This document shows positions 13,255 through 23,983 of a DNA stretch of 64,000 nt, one piece after another; the stretch's first letter is position 1; the number at the start of each line of letters is the position of its first letter. A program made the position numbers and the translations under genes. This stretch comes from Lunularia cruciata. Taxonomy: Eukaryota; Streptophyta; Marchantiopsida; Lunulariales; Lunulariaceae. The notes beneath the pieces are model-generated. The model was not told the DNA's origin. It made no database searches and saw nothing but the letters and a program-made list of their open reading frames with translations. The DNA lies in contig OX419758.1 of assembly GCA_948567375.1 (NCBI GenBank), positions 34,601,001 through 34,665,000 of the forward strand, in the 5' to 3' direction.

Positions 13255-13286
13255 CTATGGTTGATCATCAAGATGATCAACCATAG
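13255..13286. repeat. Perfect inverted repeat, 14 bp arms
   Basis: The arms 13255-13268 and 13273-13286 (ctatggttgatcat and its complement) flank a 4-base loop. A partial extra copy of the arm end follows directly. This is a small stem-loop of unknown origin. Confidence 0.8.
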
Positions 13287-14040
13287 TTCCTATAGTTCCT
13301 ACCATAACTCCAAGTCACCATATCTCTAAAATTATGATGGTACTCTAACTTCTATTATAACAATCATAAACTTGAGGAAACACTAAATCTCACACTTGGA
13401 GTAATTTGATTAAAGAAGATGAATCATTAATTATCAACCATTAAATTTACCTAGAAGGACTATTGCATTGGGTGATCAACTTCATAACTTAGTTATCAAG
13501 CTTACCTACTCAATCTAGCCATTTATTTAAAATTCTAGGAGGTATAAAAGAGAAGCTCTTAGAGATAATTTATCACTTTTTACTCAAGATACCACAAGGT
13601 TAGATTCAATAATTTTGCTTTGAATTTCATTTGAGGATATGGAACCAATATTCTTAAATGGTTCTTTCTCCTATGTTTTCTTTCTATTCCTACCAAGATC
13701 AAATTTTTAGATTGCATTTTTTTCTCATCTTGGATTCTTGTTCTATTAAGACTATGGTTACAAAATTGTCTTCTCATACTACCTCTTCTTTCTCCATTCA
13801 TATCATTATTCAAAAATTGAAATTTTTTCTTTAGTCCAACCATAAGTTTGTGGTTATATCATATATGTGTTAAAGATCTTGGTAAATAGAAAGGTTTGAG
13901 GTAGATGCATAACAATGGAGAAGGTAATGACTAGGAAAGACAAAGTATCATTACAATTGACTTTAGGTATTTGATTGTATTCACGGACTAGAAGCTAAAC
14001 TTTGAACCTCTCAACTTTCTTAATGGATCCTTCTTAATTT

Positions 14041-14393
14041 CTTATAGACTTATATTTACATTATTGATTTTATATGTATCCAATTTTGATCTTCAATGAA
14101 GAGCTAGACTCATAATTCCTTGATTCTTTCCAACCTTTAGAGTTCTCATTATCAATTGCTTATAGAATTATATCTAAATTATTGATTTTATATGTATCCA
14201 ATTTTGATCTTCAATGAAGAGCTAGACTCATAATTCATTGATTCTTTCCACCTGTAGAGTTCTCATAATCAATTGCTTATAGATTTATATTTACATTATT
14301 GATTTTATATGTATCCAATTTAGATCTTCAATGAAGAGCTAGACTTCTAATTCATTGATTCCTTCCAACCTTTAGAGTTTTCATCATCAATTA
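14041..14393. repeat. Tandem repeat, three units of about 118 bp
   Basis: Units at 14041-14158, 14159-14275 and 14276-14393 each begin cttataga and run through the shared phrase gagctagact. They differ at scattered bases. Weaker relatives of the flanking phrases occur to about 14880, so the array was once longer or arose from a larger local duplication. Confidence 0.85.
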
Positions 14394-15411
14394 CCTCTTG
14401 AAAGGTAAGAACATCATCTCCTTGATAACATTAATAATAGTTTCATAATGACTATTTAACATTATGGAAGATCTCTTAGGCCTTGTAAATATTATGATAG
14501 ATTTGATTATTTCCATCTCATAATTCATATAAAATATTTGATTTTAATCTTGGGTTGTATTAATATGAAAAATCCAACCATATTTGTTGACTATAATTAT
14601 AAACGTCAGCCATAAATAATTCATTCTTTAGCATTATGAATCTCAAGCACCTCCCCAAAGGTTGAATTTTTCATTCTTAATTGCTTCCTAAAGGGCAAGA
14701 TCTTCATCTTCTTTTGCAATATTAATTACTAGTCTATAATAATCATTTAACTTCATGGAATATTTTAGTTATAAACTATCTTGCTAATTGATGATTCTTC
14801 TCCAAGATTTGATAATGGAAAGAACTTGATCTCCTTTTGATGTTAATTACTAGTTCAGAATAATCATTTGAACTTACAAAGATACCTTGGCTCTTATGTG
14901 TACTTTGTTATGACATTGATTCTCCTCCAAGATTAGATAATTCAACAATTAATATTTGATAATACTTACTTAGTTATGATGGCTTGTTCTAACATTAAAA
15001 ACTATAATTATGTATGCTTATTATAAATGATAGCCATAGATGATTTGATTTACTCATGGTGAGTCATTCCTTGCTTGATTCACTTCAAGTATTTACAATA
15101 TATTTTCTCTTGAAATATCTTAAAGATCTTTTGAAGCACTCTAGAAGCATTCTCCCGTATTTCTTCCATTAAATTTTAGTACTTCTTAAAACAATAAATA
15201 ATTATCTTATCCTTTTCATTCTTTGGTTTGGAAAACTTATTTTTAAAATTTCCAACAAGTAATTGGATTCTTAGTTTTCAAAATTTTTATTATAAATTAA
15301 AATACCTCATCTTGACCTTAACTTTGAGAATCCATGTTGACCTTCACCACCTCATACTGAAATGTTTGAGCAAACATACTCCTATATTAGGAGCTCATTA
15401 TCCTAAATACC

Positions 15412-15434
15412 ATATATATATATATATATATATA
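15412..15434. repeat. (TA)n microsatellite
   Basis: About eleven uninterrupted TA units in AT-rich DNA. Confidence 0.9.
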
Positions 15435-15714
15435 AATTATAGAACTTAATAGTAGTATGCTAAAGCTTAATAACTACCTTGAAGTAAAGCTAATTAACTT
15501 GAATTTATGTATTGATGAGATTTCACAATTTGAAATTTTGAAGTCAAATACTCATAGTTTTTGCTCTATTGGGTATCAATTATCAAACCTCCAATTTCAT
15601 TTGCTTTATCAAGTTGTCATTACAGTTGTAGCACTTAAGTTAGTTTGCTAAGATATTCAAGTAATTTTCTTGGCATCACAATTATATCAAAAGTTATTCA
15701 TGGACCACTTAATG

Positions 15715-15900
15715 GTGACCATCTATTATATTAGGGTTTTTTTGTACCATTGGAGTCATCATTTTTCACAATCAATATTGTTAGATGTGCCATTACAAGA
15801 GTATATCTCAAAGTGGAGTTATAGTGAGCTCCCTTCTTTTCTATTGAGCATTTTGAGCTCTTGGCTCTGGTGGATTTTGACAACATAGTAATTCTCAAAT
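15715..15900 (+). repeat. Diverged family B-like LTR remnant
   Basis: The stretch resembles the middle of the B LTR (about 38230-38340). A gtatat...cgaagtg-like phrase is followed by the paired gagctc motifs, then a ttgagc phrase and a ctctggtgga-like phrase in the same order and spacing. Similarity is patchy and no ends can be set, so this is a tentative call. Confidence 0.35.
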
Positions 15901-17057
15901 TGCAGATATTAAATAAGTAAGAGTTCATTCCCATGATCATACAATTGAATGTGATCAAATAAAAAGAGAAATGTCACAAAGTAGTTGTTTACTATTACTT
16001 GTTTAACCTCTTGGGTAAAGACCAATTCCAAAAGAATAAAAGAGTGTAATGTCACTAGGAGGATGCTCCACACAAAAAAACAAAAGAAAAATCACTATCA
16101 CAAAGAATGAATTCTAACTAGACTCTAAAAGTGATGATTTAGCTTGGAGATGTTTATTCCTTCTTAACCATAGAGTCCAACTTCTTTCCAAAGCAAATTT
16201 TACTTCAAGGGCACATGTCTTTGAAGAAGCACTTCCATCTTAAAGTGTAGTCTTTGGAAAATACTTTCTTTGGCTACTTTTAACAATATGGCACTTAGAG
16301 AGTTCCATTAAGGCATTGCTTTTAGGAAATGACTATAGAAACCAAAAATCAAACCCACAAAGCTCTAAGAAGTTCCATCTACAAGGATTCATCATCACTC
16401 ATAAACCAAAGAGACAAAATCACACTTTCACAAAATAAGCTACAAAAGGTGGGTAGTATGGTGACTCAATATCAAACAAAACATGGTAAATGGCAAGTAA
16501 TAGGTTCTTCTCTCAAGGACATAGATGAAAAATGACTAGAATTAAAGAGAAGTGTCATAAATGGTAATTCTTTATTTTTAACATTTTAGGAAGAACTACT
16601 CCCAAAAGAGTGTAGTATCACCTTTGTGGCACACTATAGAAAAGGGAAAACTAAAACCAATTTTACTACAAATTTATTCTAAATTATTATAAAAGGTGAT
16701 GGTTCATTTTATTATGAAGGCCAATTCTCCCCAAAGATCACTTCACTTCAAAGGTTGGTTCCACCCCAAAGGTTGTTACACCATGAAGATTGGTTCCACC
16801 TCAAAGATTGTTTCATCCCAAAAGATCCTATCACTCTAATACTTACAATTTTGAATATTTTGTATTACCCTCCCTAGAAGGTGAAATCCAAAGGAGTCCT
16901 TGAATTCATTGACTATCTTGCCTTTTGATTCCATAATTCTCTCAGTGATCCAAATAACTCTTAACTCTTCAACACATTGCCTTACTTCTTTGGAACCCTA
17001 AGGATCAAACATCCTAGACAAGTGCAAGTGTCTTCCTACAATCAAGCATCTTTGTTC
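15901..17057. other. No gene recognised; short imperfect repeats
   Basis: AT-rich sequence without motif-bearing ORFs. At about 16733-16820 a phrase like caaaggttggttccacc recurs four times imperfectly at about 20-24 bp spacing. Nothing else is supportable. Confidence 0.5.
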
Positions 17058-17750
17058 TATGGGCCAGCTTGTCTCTCACTTAGGATGAGACTCTAAAGGC
17101 TATTAAGGTAGTGCACCATGGACTAAGAAGGAAAAGAACCTCAACTCCATCTTACTCTTCTAAGGCTAGAACTCCAAGGCACCTCCAAGACTCAAGACAT
17201 TGCTCACTATAGAACTCAATGAAAGAAAGATAGTTGCAAATGAAAGGGTTTTGAGTATCTCTTGACTCCTAGCTTATATACTTGTGAAAAAATTACACAC
17301 CAAAGTTACTAATTACCATAATAACTCAAGTTAATAAGCTAAACATCAAATAAAGTCAAAAAGTCTAAAGGCATATCCAAGCACATGGGAATAATCCCAT
17401 GGATAGGTGGTCGTATCCTCAACTACCAACTAAGTCAAGGATTTCTTCACATGGGCTATCCTTGGACTATAAAAAAAGTCCACAACAACAAGGCTTGTGG
17501 GCCCAAGATCTCTCAAATCTTTCTTCAAAGTCAAATAACTAGGAATAATACCAAGTCAATACACTTGAAGAAAATACACTCAATCTTTTCCTCTAGAATA
17601 GGGTCACATTTATCTTAGCTAAGACTAAGTCTAGTTAATCATGACTAATATAGAAGCTTAGCTAAACTTCATATAGATAATATTTCTCCACTACTTGCAA
17701 TATCAAACTTAATATCACTATAGAGAATACATGCATCAATGGGTGTTCTA
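17058..17750 (-). repeat. Diverged solo-LTR-like copy of family D
   Basis: The reverse complement follows the D1/D2 LTR (40261-40952 and 46320-47008) from the start (TAGAACACCC versus TGTAACACCC) to the end (GGCCCATA versus GGCTCACA). At 693 bp it is almost the same length as those LTRs (692 and 689 bp). Neither the family D primer site nor internal sequence follows on the left, so it looks like a solo LTR. The flanks tgttc and gttcc are only a weak match for a target duplication. Confidence 0.75.
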
Positions 17751-17929
17751 GTTCCTACTCCAAGATTCCTCACCACTACTTAACCAAACATGCAATCAAT
17801 TGCATAGAATATAAACAATAACACTAAGGATTGTGGAGGTCCTTGTGCTTAATATTTGATTATGAGAAGCAAACATGATTACATTGGATTGAAGTCATTT
17901 TTACAACTCCTACTTTGCAACAAAGAGAT

Positions 17930-18095
17930 CCAATGGCTAAGTGAAATATTAGAAATATTTTAATTATACCTACATCCATCATTAATCCTATACTCATCCT
18001 ATTTTATCCTATCCAATGGCTAAGTGAAATATTATAAATATTCATATTACACCTACATCTGTCATTAATCCTATACTCGTCCTGTTTTATCCTAT
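17930..18095. repeat. Tandem duplication, 83 bp units
   Basis: Units 17930-18012 and 18013-18095 both start ccaatggctaag and end in a tcctgttttatcct-like phrase, with a few differences. The flanking stretch 17751-18469 holds no recognised gene. Confidence 0.85.
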
Positions 18096-18469
18096 TCTAA
18101 TGTGCTTTATTAAGAACTACTTACATGTTTGAAGCCATATCAAATCCTCAATGTCATTTATTCCTTCTTTACCTATGAGTTTACAACCCCAAAGGCCTTC
18201 AAATAGAAAATCTTCCTACTATACTAAAGGTGTTCTATGCCAAAGGTATGTAAAACTACATGGTCTATAGCACCCAAGATTTCCTTCCTCCTCAAAGGTT
18301 CCATTTAATTATATATTTACAATATTTATACTATTTATATTTTGCTGTATCTTCCCTTTGTCTTGAGAACATTTAGTTATACTATTGCAAATAACTACCT
18401 TTGCCTCTTTAGATTCTAATTAGCAAGTCCAACTTACCTTATAACCTGCCAATTCAAGGAGTAAGGTGT

Positions 18470-19318
18470 TTGTTGAGTCTGAATTTTATTTTTCAAGATG
18501 TTCCTTTAACCAAACCATTGATGGGCAACTTGTTCATTGGTGTAGACCTTGATCTCCAAGGCTTGGATTTGCACCTTCAAGTCCTGCAAGTTTTTTTGGT
18601 TTTATTGTGCTTGGATCTCATTCTCACAAGGCCTATCAATTGGTGCTTAGTATCCTTAGTGTTTATGAGGATTTTTCCTTCTCATTCTTCAAGCTTGTCC
18701 AAATTTCCTATAATTTGGCCATCACTTCCTCTTGTATTCATGTCTAATCAACCTACTCTTCCTCTTCCTTCTTTTGAAATTTTATGAATAAGTCTTTGAT
18801 TTGGGTCTTTGCAATTTCTTGGTACTTGTTGTGTTGGACCTCCATGGCGACCATCATTATCTTTTCCTACTCCAATTTGCCTCAAAAGGTATCCACTTCT
18901 TCATCTCAAGCCTTTGGTTGCTTCTTGGAGTCCTATTGCCTTTGATTTTGCTTGAGATGGTGCACCATCATTTCTCCTTGCAACTTCAATATGTCTTCTT
19001 TGTACTTCTTCAGAGCAATTTCTCTTCCAATCTTCAAGTGAAAGGTCTCTTGTTCTAAGTTGTTGTTATGCTTCCCTTTGGTGATGCATAGGGCAATGAT
19101 CCTAGTTAATTCCTCTAGAGCCTTTGCCTTCTCCTTTTTGATATCTTGAGCAGTTTGAAGGAGCTTATTGATCAACATTGTATAATTGGTTATGTCTCCA
19201 TGAAGCTCTTGGTAGAAGGGAAGAATATGCTCTATCATTTCTAGTGTTACTCATATTGTATCAATAAACAACCAAGAGATGGTCACTCTTTCTATCTCAC
19301 CAAAGGCTCACCATCTTC

Positions 19319-19389
<71 letters not shown>

Positions 19390-20175
19390 CCAAAGGCTCA
19401 CCATCTTCCTTCTCTATTTCAATTTGTTCTTCAATGATAAGTGCTGGTCCTTTTGTCTCCTATAGTCCTTTGTTGATTGATGGGTCTTTGGCCTTGGGCA
19501 TGTCTTCATCTTTGTCATGCATTGACCCTTTGAGCTCAAATACTTCTTTGGCCTTTAGTCTCCCTTCATCTTTGTTGTTCAATTTCCCTTCTTCATTTTT
19601 CTTTGACCCAAAAGGCCCTTCTTTGCTATTCAACTCTCATTCCTCATCCTTTATGCCCAACTGCCTTGCTTCATCATTATGCTCTCCTTTAGTGGGATCT
19701 TTGCCTTTGGCTTGGAGACTCTCTTCCTCATCATAATTACTTGGTCTAGTCCAAATGGGTGGATTGAGGACCTCCTTCTATTTCATCCTTCTCCTCCCTA
19801 TCCAAAGATATGATTATGTAAGTGAAAGAATCCTTGCTTGTAGAATTAGTGATCTTGCTTGGATCCTTGGCCTCCTCCTCTACAATATCTTCTAACACTT
19901 GGAGGTTCTTCTTTGCCATCTTGGCCTTTACTTTCAATTTGGCAAGTCTCAACTTCCTATTCTTGCTAGAGCCAAGGGTATTTGTGGCTAACTTGTACTT
20001 CTTGTATATTACCTTTGTCTTTGGATGCATGGAGAAGTACTCCCTTGGGGTAAAAATGTATCAAGAACTTCCTTCTCTCTTCCCAAGTCAACATCTTGAT
20101 ACCCATATAGAAATGTATTACAAATGGAACTAAGTGTGTTACTCTTCCATCCTCATTCATGTCTCCACACATACT
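18470..20175 (-). pseudogene. Old relic related to the family A LTR coiled-coil ORF
   Basis: Minus-strand fragments at 19966-20172, 19746-20030 and 18933-19238 parallel the family A LTR protein in order. The first has the LVPF..HFYMG block, matching IVPFAAHFYLG in A3, then an RRKFLIHF-like segment. The second is basic and then acidic. The third, with ILPFYQELHGD, matches the YLQVVVCPLLVKL region and leads into a Lys/Glu coiled coil. Frames shift repeatedly and stops are frequent. The 5' part would lie to the right of 20185, where A2 begins, so A2 may have inserted into it. Similarity is modest; another coiled-coil protein is possible, but shared block order favours this reading. Confidence 0.45.
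19322..19386. repeat. (GA)n(TA)n microsatellite between 20 bp direct repeats
   Basis: A GA run passes directly into a TA run. It is bounded by two exact 20 bp copies of ccaaaggctcaccatcttcc, at 19300-19319 and 19390-19409. Confidence 0.85.
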
Positions 20176-20556
20176 CCAAACTTATTGTGGTGCCCACATT
20201 TTTTTTTTCTGTTTATTAGCATTTGAGGGAAGAAGTAAACATGGAAAGCCGAATTGTGAAAGAAGGAGTGGATGGAAGTGACTTTGGAGGAAATCTAAAG
20301 AAGGCAAGATTGGATCCAATGATGGAGGTACTCAGAAGAGGGGTACAACGGAAGACATCTGAAGAGCATCATCTTCGGATTGAGAAATGCAGGTGATACG
20401 AAGACCGTCTAACAACCTTGGTACGTGGCAAGAAAGTACACTTCAAGAAACAACGGAGGCAGAAAAAGCATGTCTTGATAGTGACATGACAACAACACAC
20501 AAAAGAAGGGAAGTCTACTTTGAAATTGATTGAAGAATGACTGCAATTTGGGGTAA

Positions 20557-20564
20557 TATAAAAT
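20557..20564 (+). promoter_or_regulatory. TATA box in the A2 LTR
   Basis: TATAAAAT lies about 370 bp into the LTR, at the position equivalent to the TATAAAAA of A3 (55977-55984) and A4 (45013-45020). It is the likely LTR promoter. Confidence 0.6.
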
Positions 20565-20599
20565 TGCGATTGTGCATGGACAAGTTAAATTTCCAATTC

Positions 20600-23103
20600 C
20601 TCTAAGTAGTCGTCATGCAGTAATGCATGTCAGGAAGCCAATTGAGAGTGCAATTTTTCCGAAATCTAGAAGGGGGAAGAGTGTCTCATCCAAGAGAAGG
20701 CATAGTCTTTTAGTGCCAAAGAACAAGAGAGGAGATCATAGCACAAAAGGTCACAAATGCTCTGGCGGTGCAAAGTTTCACAATTCATAGGTTAGATGTT
20801 GAAGCCAGAATCAAAGTCTTGAATAGACTTCGTATTACATTTTTAGCATGGAACTGGAATTTCAGTTTCCCAAGAGTGATGGCAGAGATAGCTGCCAGTA
20901 ATTATGAGGAGGGCCCCAAAGTTGAAGGGAAGAGAGGGAATCGGCTCAATGGACTGAGTCAGATTGGAGATTTGTATTGGGGAAGGAAGCAAGAGAATTG
21001 ATAGGGATCACCTTCTACCGGAAGTGTGATGCTGCAGAAGAAATGGTAGAGATCTGAAATTTGTTCTTTGCTCCAAGAACAACAAATGGTTACAAGGTGG
21101 AGTCCTATCGGAACCTGATTAGATGAAGTATTGTGGGGACAATTATGGCCATGTTCAAACCAGAATGGACAACTTATGTGAACATGCAACAAGTGGTCTT
21201 CTTCCACCAGATGTTTGCAGGGGTAAAGGTGATTTGGGTGAAATGTTTTCAACACCAAACAAGGCAGATGGTGATCAATTGGAGGACAAGTTTGCCTCCA
21301 CATTATTTTGCACCATTTGCAGCGCATTTCTACTTTGGGTTGAATTTGCTAACAGTAGAGGAGAGGCATCACATGGTGTTGCATTCCATCTTGATTTAAG
21401 ACGGGAAGTGGATGAAGAAGAGCAACAATATATGACACACTTGCAAGCCAATGATGATCACTTCTTGAAGACGGGACAATGGAAGATAGAAGAAGTCACA
21501 AGTCCAAAGAAGAAGAAGCGCAGTAAACCTGAAGAAGCAAAGTCACCTCCAACTCAAAGGAAGACTTGAAGACTGGTTTTGCAGAGTAAGAAGATGGTGA
21601 GAGAAGCATCATCGGAATCAGAGTCTGAAGAGGAAACAGAGTCGCAAGGAGAGGAATCAGAGGAGGATGCACTCACTTTACAAAGTGAGGAGTTTGGAAG
21701 TGAGAGTGAGTGGGAACCTAAGGTTCAACAAGCAGTAGGAGATAGTAAAACTTGTCATGCAATGATTGACAGAGTACCTGGAACAACAAATCATTATGTA
21801 GCCCTGGTGGTGGACAAGAAGAGGCTAGAGAAATGGAAGGAGTACCCTGCAAGGCCAAGTTCAATCGATAAAGAAGAAGAGAGCTCGGAAGCAATGTCTC
21901 TAAAGATACAAAGATTGCAACTTTGGCAGAAGGAGCCAATGGAAGAGCCGAAATACAAAGATAGGGACGAAGACAAAGAGAACTTTGGTGGGATAGAGTA
22001 TCTAACAAAGGTTTTCACCCCATTGCTGAAACTATTGAAGGAGCATCAGAGGGTAATTTCCAAAGATTGTAGAAAGGTAACAAATGAGTTGCAGGTGGTG
22101 AAGTATCTGTTGAGTGAAGTAAAGGGGTTGCAGGAGCAAGAAGTCCAAAGAAATGAAGAAATTGAAGAACTTTGGATGGATGAAGCCTTGAAGAAGAAGA
22201 CTTTCAAGATGTTGCAAGAGAGTTGTGAGTCAAGAGGGAAAGAATTGCAGAAGCAAGTTGAGGAATTGAAGGAGCAGGCAATGTTGTTGAGCAAAATGAA
22301 GGAGGAAGTCAATGATGTGAAAATCAAGAATATTCATTTGAAGGTGACGGCCACGATAATCGAGTAGGAGTTGGACAGCTTGAAGAAGAGTGCAGCCAGG
22401 AAGGATCAAGCATGGCAGAAGGAATTAGCAGTCAGGCATGAAGAAGAAGAAAGATTGTGCGAGCTGGTACAAAGTGCTGACCTACAAAGTTCACAGTATG
22501 CGGAGGAGAAAAAGATGCTTGCTGCTGAGTACAAAGATGAGTTGAAGATGTACCGTGAAGAGTTGAAGGTAGAGAGATCGAGAGGGAATGAGTCGGAATT
22601 GGTAGGAGATGTGGCAAGAAAGTTGAGAGCTATGCTGTGTAGTGAGGCTGAAGGGAGATTGGAAGAAGCATGTCTACATGAGCTAAAGTCGCTTGTACAG
22701 GAAACTCGGAAGAGAAGAGCTAAAGATGTAGATATGAATACTTTGCTGATCCGATTGAGGGAGAGAGTAGATCAAAAGTAGGGGACAATGTCAGTCTCAG
22801 ATTAGATTTAGTCAATTTAGAGTTAGAGAGAATTAGGAGTAGTGTGATAGAGGATAGGAAGTCCGATGTGGCAAAAGTTGGAATATAGGTGTCATCGGAC
22901 TTGTTATTTGACACATTAGAGAAGAGTGGGTCAGGAGCTAAAAAGTTAGATACGTCACTCCTTAGTGCAATTGTAGTTCCTAGTGTAGAAGGAGTAGAAG
23001 AAGTGAAGGAATAAGTAATTGTAGATATACCCAAAGAAGGAGAAGTGATAGGAAGATCATTGGGTTTGAAAGCCGATGATGAGGTAGACATCAGATTGGG
23101 GTA
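20600..23103 (+). pseudogene. LTR-encoded coiled-coil ORF of family A (A2 copy), decayed
   Basis: The pieces follow the A3 protein in order. The N-terminal LRITFLAWNWN block is at 20768-21001. At 21133-21399 are AMFKPEWTTYV and the PPHYFAPFAAHFYFGLNLL segment. An acidic Ser/Glu tract follows (21579-21730), then a long Glu/Lys/Leu coiled coil (21960-22781), ending near 23103. Frameshifts occur around 21001-21130 and stops at 21567, 22365 and 22779, so the copy is inactive. No transmembrane segment, signal peptide or enzyme motif is seen. The N-terminal block vaguely recalls globular plant retrotransposon ORF proteins, but I would not name a family. Confidence 0.7.
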
Positions 23104-23907
23104 GAAACAATTTTGAGATAGGAAGAGGCAGATATGAAGAGATGGATTGTCAGTTTGGATTTGTAGGTAAGAAGAGATGTTAGGAAGCGCTGCATCAGTA
23201 GGAAGAACTGCCATTTGCTTCAATATTTAAGGGGAGCATTCATAGTACTATTGTTCAGTATTCAAAATTTTGAAGATAGATAAAGCAAAGTGCTGGTTTT
23301 TAGTACTCGTCGCTTGAGCTTAATTCTGATTGTCAATTCTATGTTTGTGTTTGTGAGTGTGTGGAGAATTTTGAGGTGCAAGTCAGTGTGTCTGTGGATG
23401 TTGGATTCTGCAGCCTTGATCTTCATTTTGCGTGTTTGATCCTGAGTGAAGTGCATCGGAGCAATGCCTTGGCAGATCTGAGAGGAATTATAGTGTTGGT
23501 AGTATTCTGCATTTGTGAGTGCAACACAAAGTTGATGTGAAGCAATTTTGATCAAGGAAGTTGTGCCTTTAGTGGAGGGGTGGAACACAATTCTGAGGTG
23601 AAATTTTTCTTTGCAGTGAAGTGCCATCTTTGGGAGAATCTGAATCATCACAATCAAGAGTTGTTTGGATAGAATTTGCTATCTTGTGATTATGTGTGTG
23701 TATTCGTGACAAGTTGTCAAGATTGTGAGCTTGTTATTCTCTTCTGGGTGTAGTTTCTACCTGAGAGATTAAAGACGTAACCAAGAAGGACTGAAATTGT
23801 TACTTTGCTTTGTATTTGATCAATTCTAAATAGTATCTATGTGAGAACAAACTTTACTTACCCGATTACCACAAAAGTGATATTTGCCGGGTTGTCACAT
23901 GATTTTT

Positions 23908-23925
23908 GGCGCCGCTGCCAAGGAT
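23908..23925 (+). other. A2 primer binding site (tRNA-Asp-like)
   Basis: TGGCGCCGCTGCCAAGGA starts seven bases after the LTR end. It resembles the TGGCGCCGTTGCCGGGGA site used by Athila/Tat elements with tRNA-Asp, with a few mismatches. Confidence 0.8.
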
Positions 23926-23983
23926 ACAAAACTATGAAGTGGAAGAATACAAGACCAAATTCAAAACTAGGCGTCAAAGCAAT

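Larger units (their letters stand above)
8031..15714. other. AT-rich old intergenic DNA, no gene recognised
   Basis: This is strongly AT-rich with stops in all frames. The few open stretches of 70-90 codons (for example 8492-8740, 11596-11871 and 13580-13843) have low-complexity translations with no motif. It contains a short hairpin (13255-13286), a 118 bp tandem repeat (14041-14393) and diverged related phrases out to about 14880. It is probably ancient, mutated repeat DNA. Confidence 0.6.
20186..23900 (+). repeat. A2 5' LTR (about 3.7 kb)
   Basis: It starts TGTGGTGCCCACAT and ends GTTGTCACA, directly followed by a primer binding site. The start matches exactly the point where the A3 LTR begins after its polypurine tract (56371, minus strand). 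The LTR holds a TATA box and the long coiled-coil ORF. The left flank is cttat (20181-20185); its partner is lost because A2 is broken on the right. Confidence 0.88.

Noticed and set aside
8492-13843. Short ORFs of 70-90 codons in the AT-rich region
   Set aside because: Low-complexity translations with no motif, conserved partner or promoter; expected by chance.
18470-19058. Plus-strand hydrophobic Leu-rich ORFs resembling membrane proteins
   Set aside because: They are the reverse reading of a Lys/Glu-rich minus-strand coiled-coil relic.
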